Source: Bagarius yarrelli (Eukaryota; Chordata; Actinopteri; Siluriformes; Sisoridae). Taken from it: 64,000 bases of DNA. The stretch is from positions 3,473,868 to 3,537,867 of the forward strand of contig VCAZ01000020.1 of the NCBI GenBank assembly GCA_005784505.1, in the 5' to 3' direction. The notes under the pieces are model-generated. The model ran no database searches. It was given only the letters and a program-made list of their open reading frames with translations, and was not told the origin of the DNA. This document shows positions 14,501-27,400 of this stretch, in pieces (position 1 is the first letter of the stretch; the number at the start of each line of letters is the position of its first letter). The translations under genes and the position numbers were made by a program.

Positions 14501-17339
14501 TTTAAATTATTTATTTAGGGCATTTCTAATGGCCTAAGGTGTGTGCTATGGGTTTCAGGTATGTGTGTGTCGTGAGGAGTGGGTGTTTTGTTCAAACTGG
14601 GCAATAGATTTGCTGCACTTAAATCTGCTTTTTAATGCGTACTAGTGGGCTGAAAGAGAAAGCGATGGATGAAAGAGAGAGATGAAGTGTGCGGGGGCAG
14701 AGGAAAGGATTTTTACATGCAGCCAAAAATGCTCTATTTCTTATATTTCAGAAGCTGCTAGTTTGCGAACTGTAGTTGTCTAATGAGGATATATATTATA
14801 TCTCTGTCTCGGATCATTAGGATTGTCAGAAGCTTGGGTGACAGCATTGATAACTTATGTTATTAATTTATTGTTGTTTTTGTTGTATGATGTTATTTTT
14901 GTAGGTGAGTCGTACAGTTTATGCTTGCAGAAATTCCATATCAACCTAAAACTCCTCATAAAAACTTATTAACTAAATTAGTTAACAAAAACACACATTG
15001 GATTTAATTATGTTCATGTATTTTTTTTCTTGTATTTAGCATAAACCTTGACGCTTAAGAATTTAATGTCTAATAGTATTCTATGCGCTACAGAGACTAC
15101 ACTAATTTACTTCCTTTTTTAAGACAGTATGATACCGTATGTACAAACTCAGCACTGCTATACAGTATGTACACCAATAAGTACTATTTCAGCATTTATA
15201 CAGAATTTATTAAACTTTATTACAAATGTAATGTTTTTGCTATATAATATTTCATTTATTCAATATACTCAAACAAACTGGCAAAGTTCATAGTTCACAG
15301 TGTCATAATTTTACCTGGATTTCTGTAAAAAAATTTTTAAATTCATTCATTCATTTTTTAATTCACTATCCTCTGTGTGTGAGGTATGTAAGGAAGTCAC
15401 TTTGGGTATCTATAAAATAAAGTAAAATGTAGACCAACCATAGTTTAATCAGATTTGTTTCTGATTGATGTAAATGACAAAGCCAGAATGTTAAAAGATG
15501 AATAAAGGAAAGGATGTGTTTATGCTTTAGGTTCTGTGTTCAGAATAGAACTGTGCAATAATACTATAATACAGTCACATATGAGGCTTGCTGGACATGG
15601 CATTTTACAGTTTGCTCATATCACATAATTATTATATTGATATTACACACATACAACTCATTCATTCTCAGGAACTGGTTTATCTTAATCAGAGTTGTGG
15701 GGAAGATATCATTTTTATCATAAAATATTGCAGATGGGTCTGGTATCAATCAAGATTTCTATAGACCTCTTGGTTGGAATAAAAAAAAAAAAGATTTTTA
15801 TGTTCGGCCTGAGTTTAAAACGATTCACACCTTCTGCAAATTGTTTTATTTATATTAATAATCTAATCATTATTAGGTAAACATTAACTACCACCACTAT
15901 TGTGTCATGTTAAAAGCTTATCCAGACTATTGTAAGCAAGGAGTTTTTATGTAACGTGACTTTCAGAAATTGTTTTGCATGTGTACGTGTAAAATAAAGC
16001 CTTTCCTTTTTTTTTAGTTTGTTCAGTATTAAGGATAAACATTAATACGTATTAGAACGTTGCTAAGGTTACATCAGCAACGTTCCGATCTGTCTGACTG
16101 GTGGGCAGACTGAGGTTCCGGGAGATCTGGGCGTGACTGTTCTTGATTTGTTAAATCAGTGACACAATTTGTCAGCACGCCTACAGGAAGCAGATATATG
16201 TTTTTTTCTTCAGACTGTTGCCATATCAGTATGAACAGTAGACAAACACACACACGACAGCAATATGAAGTTAATATTCTCTTCGCTTTTTCTGTCTTAC
16301 ATCCCCTGTGTTTTTTTTTACCCAGAAACTTTGCATCCTATTTGTTTCAATGTGGTGTGCAGCGAAGATGTGGTCTGGAATCCAACCGACACACCTATCT
16401 CGCTATAGTTTTCCCTCACAAACACAAGCCAGTTGTAAATAGCGATTGTTCAATTTTACACCTTTGCCACATACCCTAATGAGCACTTTTATGTGTCTAT
16501 CCGTGCCTGACTGTTATTCTACACCGCTCAGGTGTTTCCACTTCATCTACAATTTCTAAAGTCAACAATTCATTTAGAAGCAGGACAAGCCTCAACCAGT
16601 TAGAAACATCCACACATCTGGCCTGGCGTTTAGCACAGCTCCAGCGAGGTCTGCTCCTGAGCCGGTCGCAACCTTGTTATTCTGACCACAGACAGAAAAC
16701 ACTGATTTGATCTGGCTTTTAACTTGCTGTCAGAGAAAACAGACATGAGCAGAAAGCATAATGGAAAAAGAGTGGTGGAATCAGATAACAGAAACATGTG
16801 ATATTAGGTTATCTCTTTAAATAGCCAGTGACATTTTCCTGATTTGACATCACTGGGCTCTAAGGTTTTTTGTCTTCTAGTGAATTTTCATTCTGTGTTG
16901 CTTTTTGTTTAATAGCCTAAGGTTTTTCTCGTTGTTGTTTGCATGTGTTTTTGCATATTGTAGGCTATATTGTGGAAGCCTTTGTTTAGTTGTGAGGTTG
17001 CACCTTTGGATAATTTTTTAAATGGCAGCACATGCAAATTCGATCAATAATTCAAATTCTATAGATAAATGTGACCTAAGGTTATAAGCAGTAATATAAT
17101 ATCTAGGAAAAGGATATATGAATGTTTGGAGCTTTAAGACTGTTTACTGAATTCACAGACTTAACAAGAAAAAACACTTCGACTCGTATTTGCACAGCTG
17201 ACCATCACATCCGTATATGTTTTTAAACATCCTAGTCTAGAGTCTCACTCCTATTCTCACTTCTATCGCAACCTCCATACCTCTAAAAAGATTTTCTATT
17301 TTATAGTGGAGCATGGCTGGGTGGAATTTTCTTCTCAGC

Positions 17340-17485
17340 TACATTAGTATTAGGGAAATCAGGCACTAATGTCAACACATCATGTTTTCATGGAGTTCAG
17401 AGGCTTCGTGCACAGGGACAAAGTCATGCTGAAACAGTGTTTGGGCTTCTTAGTTCCAGTATAGGAATAATGTTATGCTACAACA
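17340..17485 (-). mobile_element. Fragment of the AAGTTTGTGGACACCT DNA-transposon family
   Basis: Phrases such as CATGGAGTTCAGAGGCTTCG, GTGCACAGGGACAAAGTCAT and GGGCTTCTTAGTTCCAGT also occur, diverged, at 53220-53320. Neither terminus is complete. Confidence 0.6.
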
Positions 17486-18384
17486 TACATTTAGGAATGA
17501 TCTAGAGACAATATACACATGCCAAACCAATTAGACAGCTTCTGTACTTCACAAAATGTAAGTTTTAAAATGTGAAATGCACTTACTATTGGAAAATAAT
17601 TATCATAGCGCAACGTCCTTAGCATTGATGCTCCAGGATGTCAGAATTAGTTTGTGGCAGTTGTCTGTTTTGATCCATGTATCAGTGTTATTGGATGAAT
17701 ATAGGCGTCATCCATTACTCATAATACTCTACACGCAAGAGCTCAACATTTACCAACAAACAAACTCAACAGATTTGTAGAAATTATTAATTTCCTTGTT
17801 TTTACACATTTAACACTTTCAAGGTTCAAAGTTTATTTGCCCTAGGACTCATTCAAACTACATAAATTAATAAAAAATGTACTGCTTAAAAAGTGTTGAT
17901 ACACTATACAGTGTAAATGTTTGTGTTTTTTCATGAATGTTTTTCTTTTTAAAACAAAAAATAGCTAATTTTTTTTTACAGAGGAACAGCAATAGCAACC
18001 CTACTAAAAGGTTCTCTCATGTTTTAGCCTGAGAACCAGTGTAAGTTATAAAAAGTCGGAGGTGCTTCAGATATTATGTACATGCATGAGCCTGCAGCGA
18101 TTTGAAAGGAATGTGAAGGCATTTACTCAGGCATCCTTTGTCCAATGGATTAAAAAGAACAAAAACACAGTGACAGTTGAGAAGGTAAAATCCATTTTTT
18201 TTTTCACACCGGGATGTTTGGGTTCACTGCCGGTCGAGCAGGTCTGTCATGCGTATACGTTGCGTGATTAATGATATGGTTAGCTGGAAAAGGTCTTGGT
18301 GTAAACCTGCTGTTTTCCCCATCTAACAGTATTTTAATCACATGTTTTAAATGTTCTAAATCTCTCTCATTTTTTTTTGCACAG

Positions 18385-18463
18385 AAATACTCCTAGACGA
18401 CTTCATGTTGACACACCCTATCTTCCTGGCATCAGACAAGTTTCAGCAGGTCCTGCTTCAGCA
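18385..18463 (+). CDS. rapgefl1: RAPGEFL1 visible exon 1
   Basis: A T-rich tract and GCACAG precede it. It starts with two bases of a split codon and then encodes ILLDDFMLTHPIFLASDKF and QQVLLQ, the start of the REM-like helical region. It ends in the split codon CA, followed by the donor GTATCCTT, which matches the U12 5' splice-site consensus. The upstream exon that supplies the first base of the opening codon was not found. Confidence 0.9.
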
Positions 18464-21400
18464 GTATCCTTCTCACAATATCAGCATCAGTCATGTACAT
18501 GGAAAGAAAGAAAATAGACACATATTATAAAATCTTAGAGTTTGTTTATATCATTCTTTTTTTTTTTTACAGTTTAATGTGTTCAATCTCAGGGCATAGA
18601 CATGTAGGTACATGATTGGTTTACTTACAGTATCAAGGAGAAGTTGATCTATTTTTTTGAGTGGATCATCTGCTCTTGACTGATTATGTTGTTATTTAAG
18701 GTTGTGTTTGTGTGTGTGTAAACAGAGGACAGACATCGTCCCTAAAATCTCCTTGTATGACCCAGATTTGCAGTCTGAAGTGTCTGCCTGTCTTCTAATC
18801 TGCAGTAGCTAAAGTACTGTAGGGACTCGTCTGCTCCCAGACCAAAAAGCTGGGAAGCATGTAAGCCTCGCCGCTCCTAAAGCCCAGTGTCTGCGCTCCG
18901 TTTTCCTTTGTCTGTGTCTCTACGCTCTGGTTATCTTACCTCCATAAAACCCTTCTCCAGGTCTGGAAATCCAGGCTTAAACAATTCCTTTGTTGTAGAA
19001 ACATGTCTGCTTCCTGCTAAACCTGAAGACAAAGTGGAAAGCCCCTTAGCTGTTGTCACTGTTGTTATTTATGATTGGATTATATTTAAAGATAGGACCT
19101 CTGTCTTGTGCTTAACACAAATACGTACATACAGATAAACTTGCAGACAAACACAGCGAGTAATAAGAGCCTATACTTTGAGCTCTTTGTAACAGTAAGC
19201 TGGTTTGCTTGACTATGAACCAGGACCCACTGAGCTCAGGGTGATATTTAGATCTTTGTAAAGAACTGGACATAACTACAGCTATATTCGGACTGTCATC
19301 AAAGGGACCGTGTGACAGGAATAGTGGTTTAAATGTAGACCGGGTGTTTGGGAGTCACTCTTTAAATAGATCTAAAGAGCAGCGCTGGGGATAACCAGGG
19401 CAATTTTGGAATGGCCTGAATGTTAATTTAAGGTCAGGAAATAAAGCAGTCTGATCATTTGATTGTGTTCGAATCATACTGACATCCGCAGTATCTACTT
19501 GTTTTGAGACACTTGAAAAAGTATTTTGTCTCTATGACTAAGATACCTGATGTTTTGTCCTTTGGCAAATAACAAAATTTCCTGGTAATAACAAACTCGT
19601 ATGCGATAAGGGATGTGTTTTTCCGAGTGAGCGTGTAGACATGATGGGTGTGTCTGCTTGGATTCACCACTTCTTTCAGACTGTAATTATGCTGCCTGGA
19701 TAGCCACATGCTATTCTCTGTGTTTGTGTCTTTGTTGAATAATAGATGTTAGCAGGTCTGTAGAACATAGTAGCCAAGTCTCGTATAGGTATTTTTGTAC
19801 AGAGCATTTATTAAGTGTTCCATTCCATTGATACAGAAGTTACTAACTTACTTACTAAAGTACTAACTTGATAGTTGGATATAATTTCTTTTGTACTGAT
19901 AAAGTATATGTTTTTAAATGTTTTTATTTTAGTAGCTAAATATTTTAAAGCTCGATAAATGTCCCAGAAAAATTTCTTGTCGAAATCGTTTGGAAAAGTC
20001 AGGATTTCCACAAAGCAGCATCTCCAATTCATCCTGTTATCCCAACTAGTAACAAGTACATTAGTTAACTTGGCTGGCTCGCTAAGACTCTGCAAGTAAA
20101 TTTAAATTTATTAAAGTTATTCATAAAATTTGTTCATAATGTCATATTTTCTTAGTTAAAATATTTTATAATTTTTAAGATTTTATTTTTCACTAGCATT
20201 AGATTAGTTAGCTGGGCTGTTAGCTAACCGCTTACCAGCCCACTAGCAAACAGTCTGGTAATCTGGTTAACTGCTAGTACACAAAAACAATGAAAAAAGC
20301 AAAAACAAATCTTATTTAGAATAACTTCTTAATAAATACTTTTTATTTAGAAGTCAGTCAAGCTTTGTTTCTTCACAGAGAAGTCTGCATCAAGGCTGTT
20401 TAGTCTCTCTGTATATTGTAAGTTTGTACATAACCGCCAGTGTTACGTACAATTAGCTAGCACTTTCTGGCTAATAAGAATAATAGCACAATAAAGTTCT
20501 ATGGTTTGCTACTTGAAATCTATTGTAGTTTGTATGTAAATCAGTTTTTATATTAAAGACCCTCTAGTTTTTAAGTTTACAATTAAAGTTAGATAAAAAA
20601 AAATTGTGTGTCTGTATGAATTTAAGATACAGACAAATTTTTATGTCCTCTTGTTATCTTTGCTAACATATAAGAGGTCTTTTACACAGCGAATAATGGA
20701 GGCAGGTCACGATGCTCCTTAACCCTGTGCTCAGATTTGGAGCTGAACCCAAGCAGGGAGAGGGCTGGCCCACTTGGGATGGAGCAGAAAGGAAGCAAGC
20801 TGTGCTAAGTGTGGCCTTCCGCTACCTGGACACATACAGGGAACTGCTACAGGAGGAGGGAGACCGATCAAACAGCTTCCCTAAGGTACAGATGTCAGTA
20901 CACACACACATCCATTTACACATCCGAGAGAAAAACACTCCAGAGGTTTCAAGTGTTATTTCTTGCAGGATTTTATCAGTGTAGCCATGGTAACCAAACT
21001 GACTCAGCACTGCTTTTTCCAAGTCCTTTGTCCAACTTTGGTCCAGCCAACAGACAGTTTTGTGTACCTTAAGGAATAGAAACTATAAGTCGCATTAGTA
21101 ATTTCCCAGTGCAGTTGTTTTTTTTTTAAGAGTATCCTTCTCTTCTTACATTCTCTTCATATAGGACCTGTACCTTTGCGCTGTGCAAGAGCTCAGCCGC
21201 TTTCCCGAGCTGGTGGAAGATGTTCTAAAGCTCCAGCGCTGGACTGAGATTCTCCACAACCCGTGAGTGGCAGCCAATATCTTAAAGCAAGATACATTAT
21301 TGGCATGATTTCAATAAAAAAATAAATCCACATTTTGCTCATTAACCACCACATCCAGCTTTATAGTTCCCTACAAAGGTCAGAACAGGACGGAAATAAC

Positions 21401-24400
21401 AAAAGATCTGACATAACCCCCCACCCGGCTTGCTATATGTCTGGCTCCTTTCATTATTATGCAGTAGCAGGCTATAAAACTTTAATAGGAAATAGACTAT
21501 AGCCTATTATAAACCACAAAGCCATGGTTCTGTGAAGATACTAATTGGGAATAGAGTGGCATCTGGTAATTGATGTGTTCCTTATGTGATGCTGAGTCTC
21601 GTCACCACTTAGTCAAGAGTTTTAACCCATTTTGATGTGTGTTAACAAAAAGGAAAAACGTACACACACACACACACACACACACCAAACATTTACTATT
21701 GAAAAATTAATTTTGATTTAATTATTTTATAATAATATATGTTTGCAAAAAAGTTTACAATTCAGTCGCACGTGTGTGACTAAATTGAACACAAACCACA
21801 AGAAATATTTTCAAAAATTTGCACTTTTAGGTGTGCGGCTATACAGTCAGATTTACAAACTGATTTATTGCAGTGCTGTTCATGTTCAGCTAATAGCAGT
21901 GAAGTACAACACTGGAAAAAAGTGTGAGGAAGGGCTAAGAGGAAAACTGTTCTTATAACACAATTGGAAGCCTTTAAAAGGGGAATAAATAAACAGGTTA
22001 TGAGGTTATGAACGATTGGAAATAATTATCAAAACATCGAATTTCTAGGACTATATTTAAAAAAAAACACTAAACATGAGAGGTTTTTTATTTTAATATA
22101 GAATGAAAGCATTTTTAATGAATAAATACATTAATACAAAACATTACACATCATACAGTGTGAAAATATGCCTCTTCCTCCTTAAAAATAGTTCAAGTTT
22201 CACTTTTTTATGCAAGTTTTCAACTGTTGCTTATTTATTCAGAAAAAAAATGTTTTATTAAAAAATCGATTTTGTTTCGATGACGCTGAAAGACTGGGTG
22301 AAGGCTTAAGGAATAAATTTTTGGGGCAGTCCTATCAAGTTATGTCGGTTAAAAATAGAGTTGTAAACCAAGCAAATTAGATGCTATGGAGGATTCAGTC
22401 TGGTTTTAATTTAGTTCTATCTTAAATAATTAAAAATTGTGGATTTTAAAGTCAAATCAATAATTATAAAAGGGTCACCTGGCCTAATAAATTTCTATAT
22501 TATAATAATTAGTTCTGGAAGGATTTAGAGATTTAATAACCTAATGCTTTTCCACATTGCCAATATTAATCATAGTTTATATAAATGAAATGATCGGTTA
22601 TGTCTTTCCAATTAACAAACAACCTGCAGGTTTTGCTGCTAATATAAATTGTGCACATGTTGCTGATGTGCGTCTTCTGTCTGCCAGCTCTCTCTGTTAA
22701 TACCATTTTCTTGTTGTCTGTTTTTAGGGCAGAGGAGGACAAGGAGAGTCGGAAGAAGCAGGTTCGTCCACTCTTTCGCCACTTTAGACGCATCGATGCC
22801 TGTCTGCAGCCACGAGAGGCTTTCCGAGGCTCAGACGAAAGTAAGTTCTTAATTAACTATGTGACTTACAGCTTAAAAATGAGAAAAAAACTTTAATAAA
22901 ATTACAACTTGACTTATTTGCTGATGGAGGAGTTTCAGTTAGCACTGTATGCCAGTGAGGTCATAGGGACTCCTCTTTTTATTATTATTTTTATAAGTTA
23001 TTGAATTTCATTAGTTAGTAAGATGTTAAGAGGTGAAACTCAAGCCAAGTCCTTTCCAGACTCACTAAGCAATTAGTCAATAAGCAATCCTGAGGAGGAA
23101 ATAGCTGCTGACCTCTCTGGCCCACTGAGGCCCATTTATAGTGAAGATGTATGACCAGACCAGGAAACAGACAGCATTCAAATATATTGATTAAGAAACC
23201 GTTACTTGTGAACTGTTGACCTTTTAGCAGAAAACTAAAGTAAAACATGTCAAAAGAAGTGCGGGATTGATGCCCGATGCTTTTACACTTTAAAGCAGTA
23301 CAAAACTCAGGTTACTTTAAGTTTGCAGGGTTTTCGATTCAGTAAACATTTGCTTTTGCAGTTTTTTGTAGGGTGTACACACCCGACCACTCGTACGTGA
23401 CCATCCGCAGCCGTCTGTCCTGCCGTGTTGGAGAGATTTTGGCTCTGGTACGGGAAAAGCTTCAGTACAGTGAGGAGCAACCAACCCAAACAGGCAACCT
23501 CATCCTGGTGGCTGTCACCTCGTCTGGAGGTAAGTGACACAGAACAGCTCTAATTGTTAGAACAAGTATTAAAAAAAAGCCAAATCTTTATTAAGATTTA
23601 TGTGAAAATAATTAAAGTAAAGTGAGAAGCACTCGAGAAGGACTGAAGTAAATGTCTGTTTAGTGTCCTAAATAGACACAAACACATATATGCATGTCTA
23701 ATTTGCTAGTTCCTTGTAAATACATGCTTATATAAAAATCTTCATGTTGCATACTACTTTGACTTTAATAGGCCACAGCTGAGAGCAGCTTGCGGGCAGT
23801 GTAATGTGTGTAAGATGTGCTGACGTTTTGGTGTACTTATCAGTATGGGTTGAGTTCGCGCGTGTAACATTAGCATTCAGCTGCAATCTGTGCTCTTGTT
23901 TTTTTTTTACCCAGAGAAGGCCGTGTTCCGTCCCAGTGACGAAGCTGTCTTCACCACTTTGGGCGTCAACACGCACCTGTTCGCTTGTGAACCCTCAGAG
24001 CTCGAGAGCCTGGTGAGAAACATTGCACTGAGTCACCTGCATGCAAAAAGGATATTAATCCAAAGGAAAAATGACTGAGGTTTAACAGGCAATAATTAAC
24101 TGTGAATTTTACAATATGCTAATTAGTAACGTCTACTTTGTATTGCCGTGTTTGCTTTGTGGTTTACTTATTACGTTCTGCATCTAATTTTCATTTTGGA
24201 TTTTTGGGAAAGAAGCTTATAATTTAGTTCTAATATACTTTTAACTGCAAATTACACTAAAATATTAGGATGTGTTTTTTGAACATCCTATAATAATCTC
24301 CACACTTCTGGAGATACTTTTCAGTAGATTGTGGATTGTGGCTGTTGGGATGTGTGTTTATTAATCTACAAAAGTATTCAGACACTAATGTTGGGTGAGG

Positions 24401-27400
24401 ATGTCTAGGTTGCGGTGTGTGTTTTAGTTCATTTACATTTACATTGAAGCATTTGTCAAACGTCCTTATCCAGAGCGGCGTACATTTATCTCTTAAATAC
24501 AATTGAGCAATTGGTGGTTGCTCAGGGGTCCAGCAGTGGTAGCTTGATAGTGTTGGAAATTGCACCGAGGCCTTCCAGGTATCAGTCTTAACCATCTTAA
24601 CAACTGAGCGACCTCTTCCTGATAGTTCATCCAAAAAGTGTTCATTAAGGTCAAGTCAGAGTCAGGATTGTGTGCAGGATGTTATGTGCTAACATTAGAA
24701 TCGAATGTTTATGATCTCTGTGTCTTGAACTTGATGTGAGATATAACTTTTAGCAGTCAAGGACAGGATACAGGGCACATACAGTCGAACACTAGAAAAC
24801 ATTTCACTGAGTCTGAATCTTACAATGCATTAAATTTCCATATAAATGGTGTGTGCTGTGATTAAATAAATCAGGGATTAACTGTGAGTAATTGCTTTGT
24901 CGATAACAATCTAATAAGCCCAACCCTGTAGTTTCACCATGTGGGAAGTGTTTATTTGTGTGTCTGTGTGTGTATACATTAGATGCCCCTCCCCGAGGAG
25001 ATCCACTGGTCCCCGGGTGACAGTAAGCTCCATGACATGAGTGCAGAAGAAGTGTCCAATCAGCTGGTGGTGTTCGACTGGGAGCTCTTCAGCTGTGTGC
25101 ATGAGGTCAGACAAAGAGTACACACACACATACACACACATTCCAGTTCTCCACATCTGCCTCACTCTAAAAAATCATTGCATGTGTTAACTGGGTTTTT
25201 ATGTTTAATCAGGTGGAGTTTGTGTGTTACGTGTTCCATGGAGAGGAGGCTCGATGGCGCCCTCTTAACCTCGAGCTGGTACTGCAGCGGTGCAGCGAGG
25301 TGCAGCACTGGGTCGCTACCGAGATCCTGCAGTGTCAGTCGCTGCCTAAGAGGGTGCAGCTGTTACGCAAGTTTATCAAGATTGCAGCTCTGTGAGTAAA
25401 TTAGTGTATACGTGTATATGCATGTGGGTTTGGATTCAGTTTGGCGGTTATTCGTCAACATCCAGAAGCAATAAAGAAAGAGAAGGAGAGTTAGCCTGAT
25501 GTACTGGTATAATTATCTGCTAATTATCTAATCTTCATCAATGAATTTCAGTTTTTTTAAAGCATGTCCTAATAGTCTGCTGGGATTTGTTGTAGGTGTA
25601 AGCAGCAGCAGGACCTGCTGTCGTTCCTGGCTGTAGTTTTGGGCCTGGACAACCCTGCAATTAGCCGCCTACGCCTCACCTGGGAGGTTAGCACCACTGT
25701 TCTTCCTCTCCCTCTATTTCTTCTCCACCTTTCATGTCTCGAATCCTCACTTTCTTGAGTTCTATTTCTTACATATCTTGTATAACATCACATGTCTCTC
25801 TTTCATGTCTTGTTTCTTACTTCCTCTCAGTCTTGCTTGAATAAAAGACACATACAATACACACACACATGTTCACATACAGAGGTTTTTTTTTTGCCTT
25901 CTTTTATTTGCCAAGAGCTAAGTGTTATTCCTGGTCTAGGCCTGTTAGCTGTAGTCATGGCAACCGAACTGACTAAGCTGCACAGTTTTAAAGGAAACAC
26001 GGCTTGAACACATCTTTCAGTTTCTAGTGACCTTAAAAAAAAATCCATCATTTTAATCTTTTTCTTTCTACTTATATCTTAAATGTTTCTTGAATTTAAA
26101 TTCAACTTCATCTGTTTTTCTATTTGGCAGGGATTGCCAGGAAAGTTCAGGAAGCAGTTCCAGCAGTTTGAAAGCATTGCGGTGAGCCATCATGTTATTT
26201 ACGTAATTCATTTAATCTGTCATATCGTAGTCATTTAAAAAAACAAAACAATTAAATGTCTTAGTATCTGAAAGTTGAATACTTTGAAGATTTCTCTTAT
26301 TAGGCACACACAGTACTGTAATTCTCTCTGACGCCAATGACACTGTTCTGCATTAGCTTGCTTAAACAGCAACAATTATATTCCTGACTGTATCTCTATA
26401 GACTCCTACTATTAGTAAAGTTAAAAGAACTAAGAAAAAGGAAGGTACCATTTTTACTATGTAGTCAGCACTTTGAAGCAGACCATTACTGTTTACTGTG
26501 TATTGTCTAGACGTCTATATCATGGGCAATAATATAGAGTTTCTACAACATGTCTTTGAATGTCTCTATGAAATTGTGCAGTCAACTAAAGCAGTGGGCT
26601 TGGCAACTGTTTCAGTTTATTTTAGGGCTTAAAGCAGGCCACTGGATTTCCTACACACCAAACTAATCAGACATTTTCTCCTTAGCAGCTGTTCATATAT
26701 CGTGTCTTTTGCACTCCCACTTTCATTATTTCAAATGTAAATGTGCGGTAAGTGCACGCAAGTAAACTATTCTATATGCCGCAAGCATATTGTGGATCAT
26801 GTGACAATCACCATCCAATCAGACTCCGCATCTTTTCAGTTTAACTACACAGCAGCTTTTCATTTTTTTTTTCTTGTCTTCGTAAATTAATTTTATAGCA
26901 GAGTTATAGGAAGGTGTAAATACACTGCTGAAATTTCCTTGTTGTAATTTTCTTGTTTCTAACGACATACGCCTCCGGGGCACAAGCGACCTAGTACTTT
27001 AAAAAGTAGGAGAAAGGGCACGTCTAGCGTTTCCCTCGTGTTTTAAGGCACGATATGTAAATCGCTCAATAAACTTTCAAATAACTGCTGTGTGTAGATT
27101 ATACTTTTGCCTGTTTTCCTAATTTTCACCTAATGTTCAACTAATTTTGCTTAAATGTTAATATAATTTCATAAAGATGAGTGTAATTGGCTTAGATGCA
27201 GAAAATATATATTTGTGTTCATTTTTGGCTGTTTCTTCAGAATCCAGCCACACCCAATTCACTTTTCTTAGCTCATCACACACATAAGGGAAAATATTCA
27301 AAATTCTGGCATGCAAATCTTTTTCCATATAATTTTAAACATGTCGTTGTTCTCCTTTTTATTATTTCACTATTATGAAAATTTTAATAGCATTTAAGAA

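Larger units (their letters stand above)
1..18384. other. Long non-coding stretch 5' of the first visible RAPGEFL1 exon
   Basis: I found no exon with recognisable protein similarity here; the short open frames have stop-limited, low-complexity or anonymous translations. The stretch holds SINE and MITE remnants and microsatellites, listed separately. It is probably 5' intron of RAPGEFL1 or DNA upstream of it. I cannot tell which, because the first exon was not found. Confidence 0.6.

Noticed and set aside
18465..18530. Visible exon 1 continuing through QYPSHNISISH
   Set aside because: There is no good donor at its end, and GTATCCTT at 18464 is a near-perfect U12 donor in the right phase.
20690..20734. 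An earlier start for visible exon 2 at the ACACAG (20689) or ATGGAG (20701) acceptor
   Set aside because: The first runs into an in-frame TAA at 20694. The second leaves frame open but ignores the U12 donor and the matching branch site, which both favour 20735.
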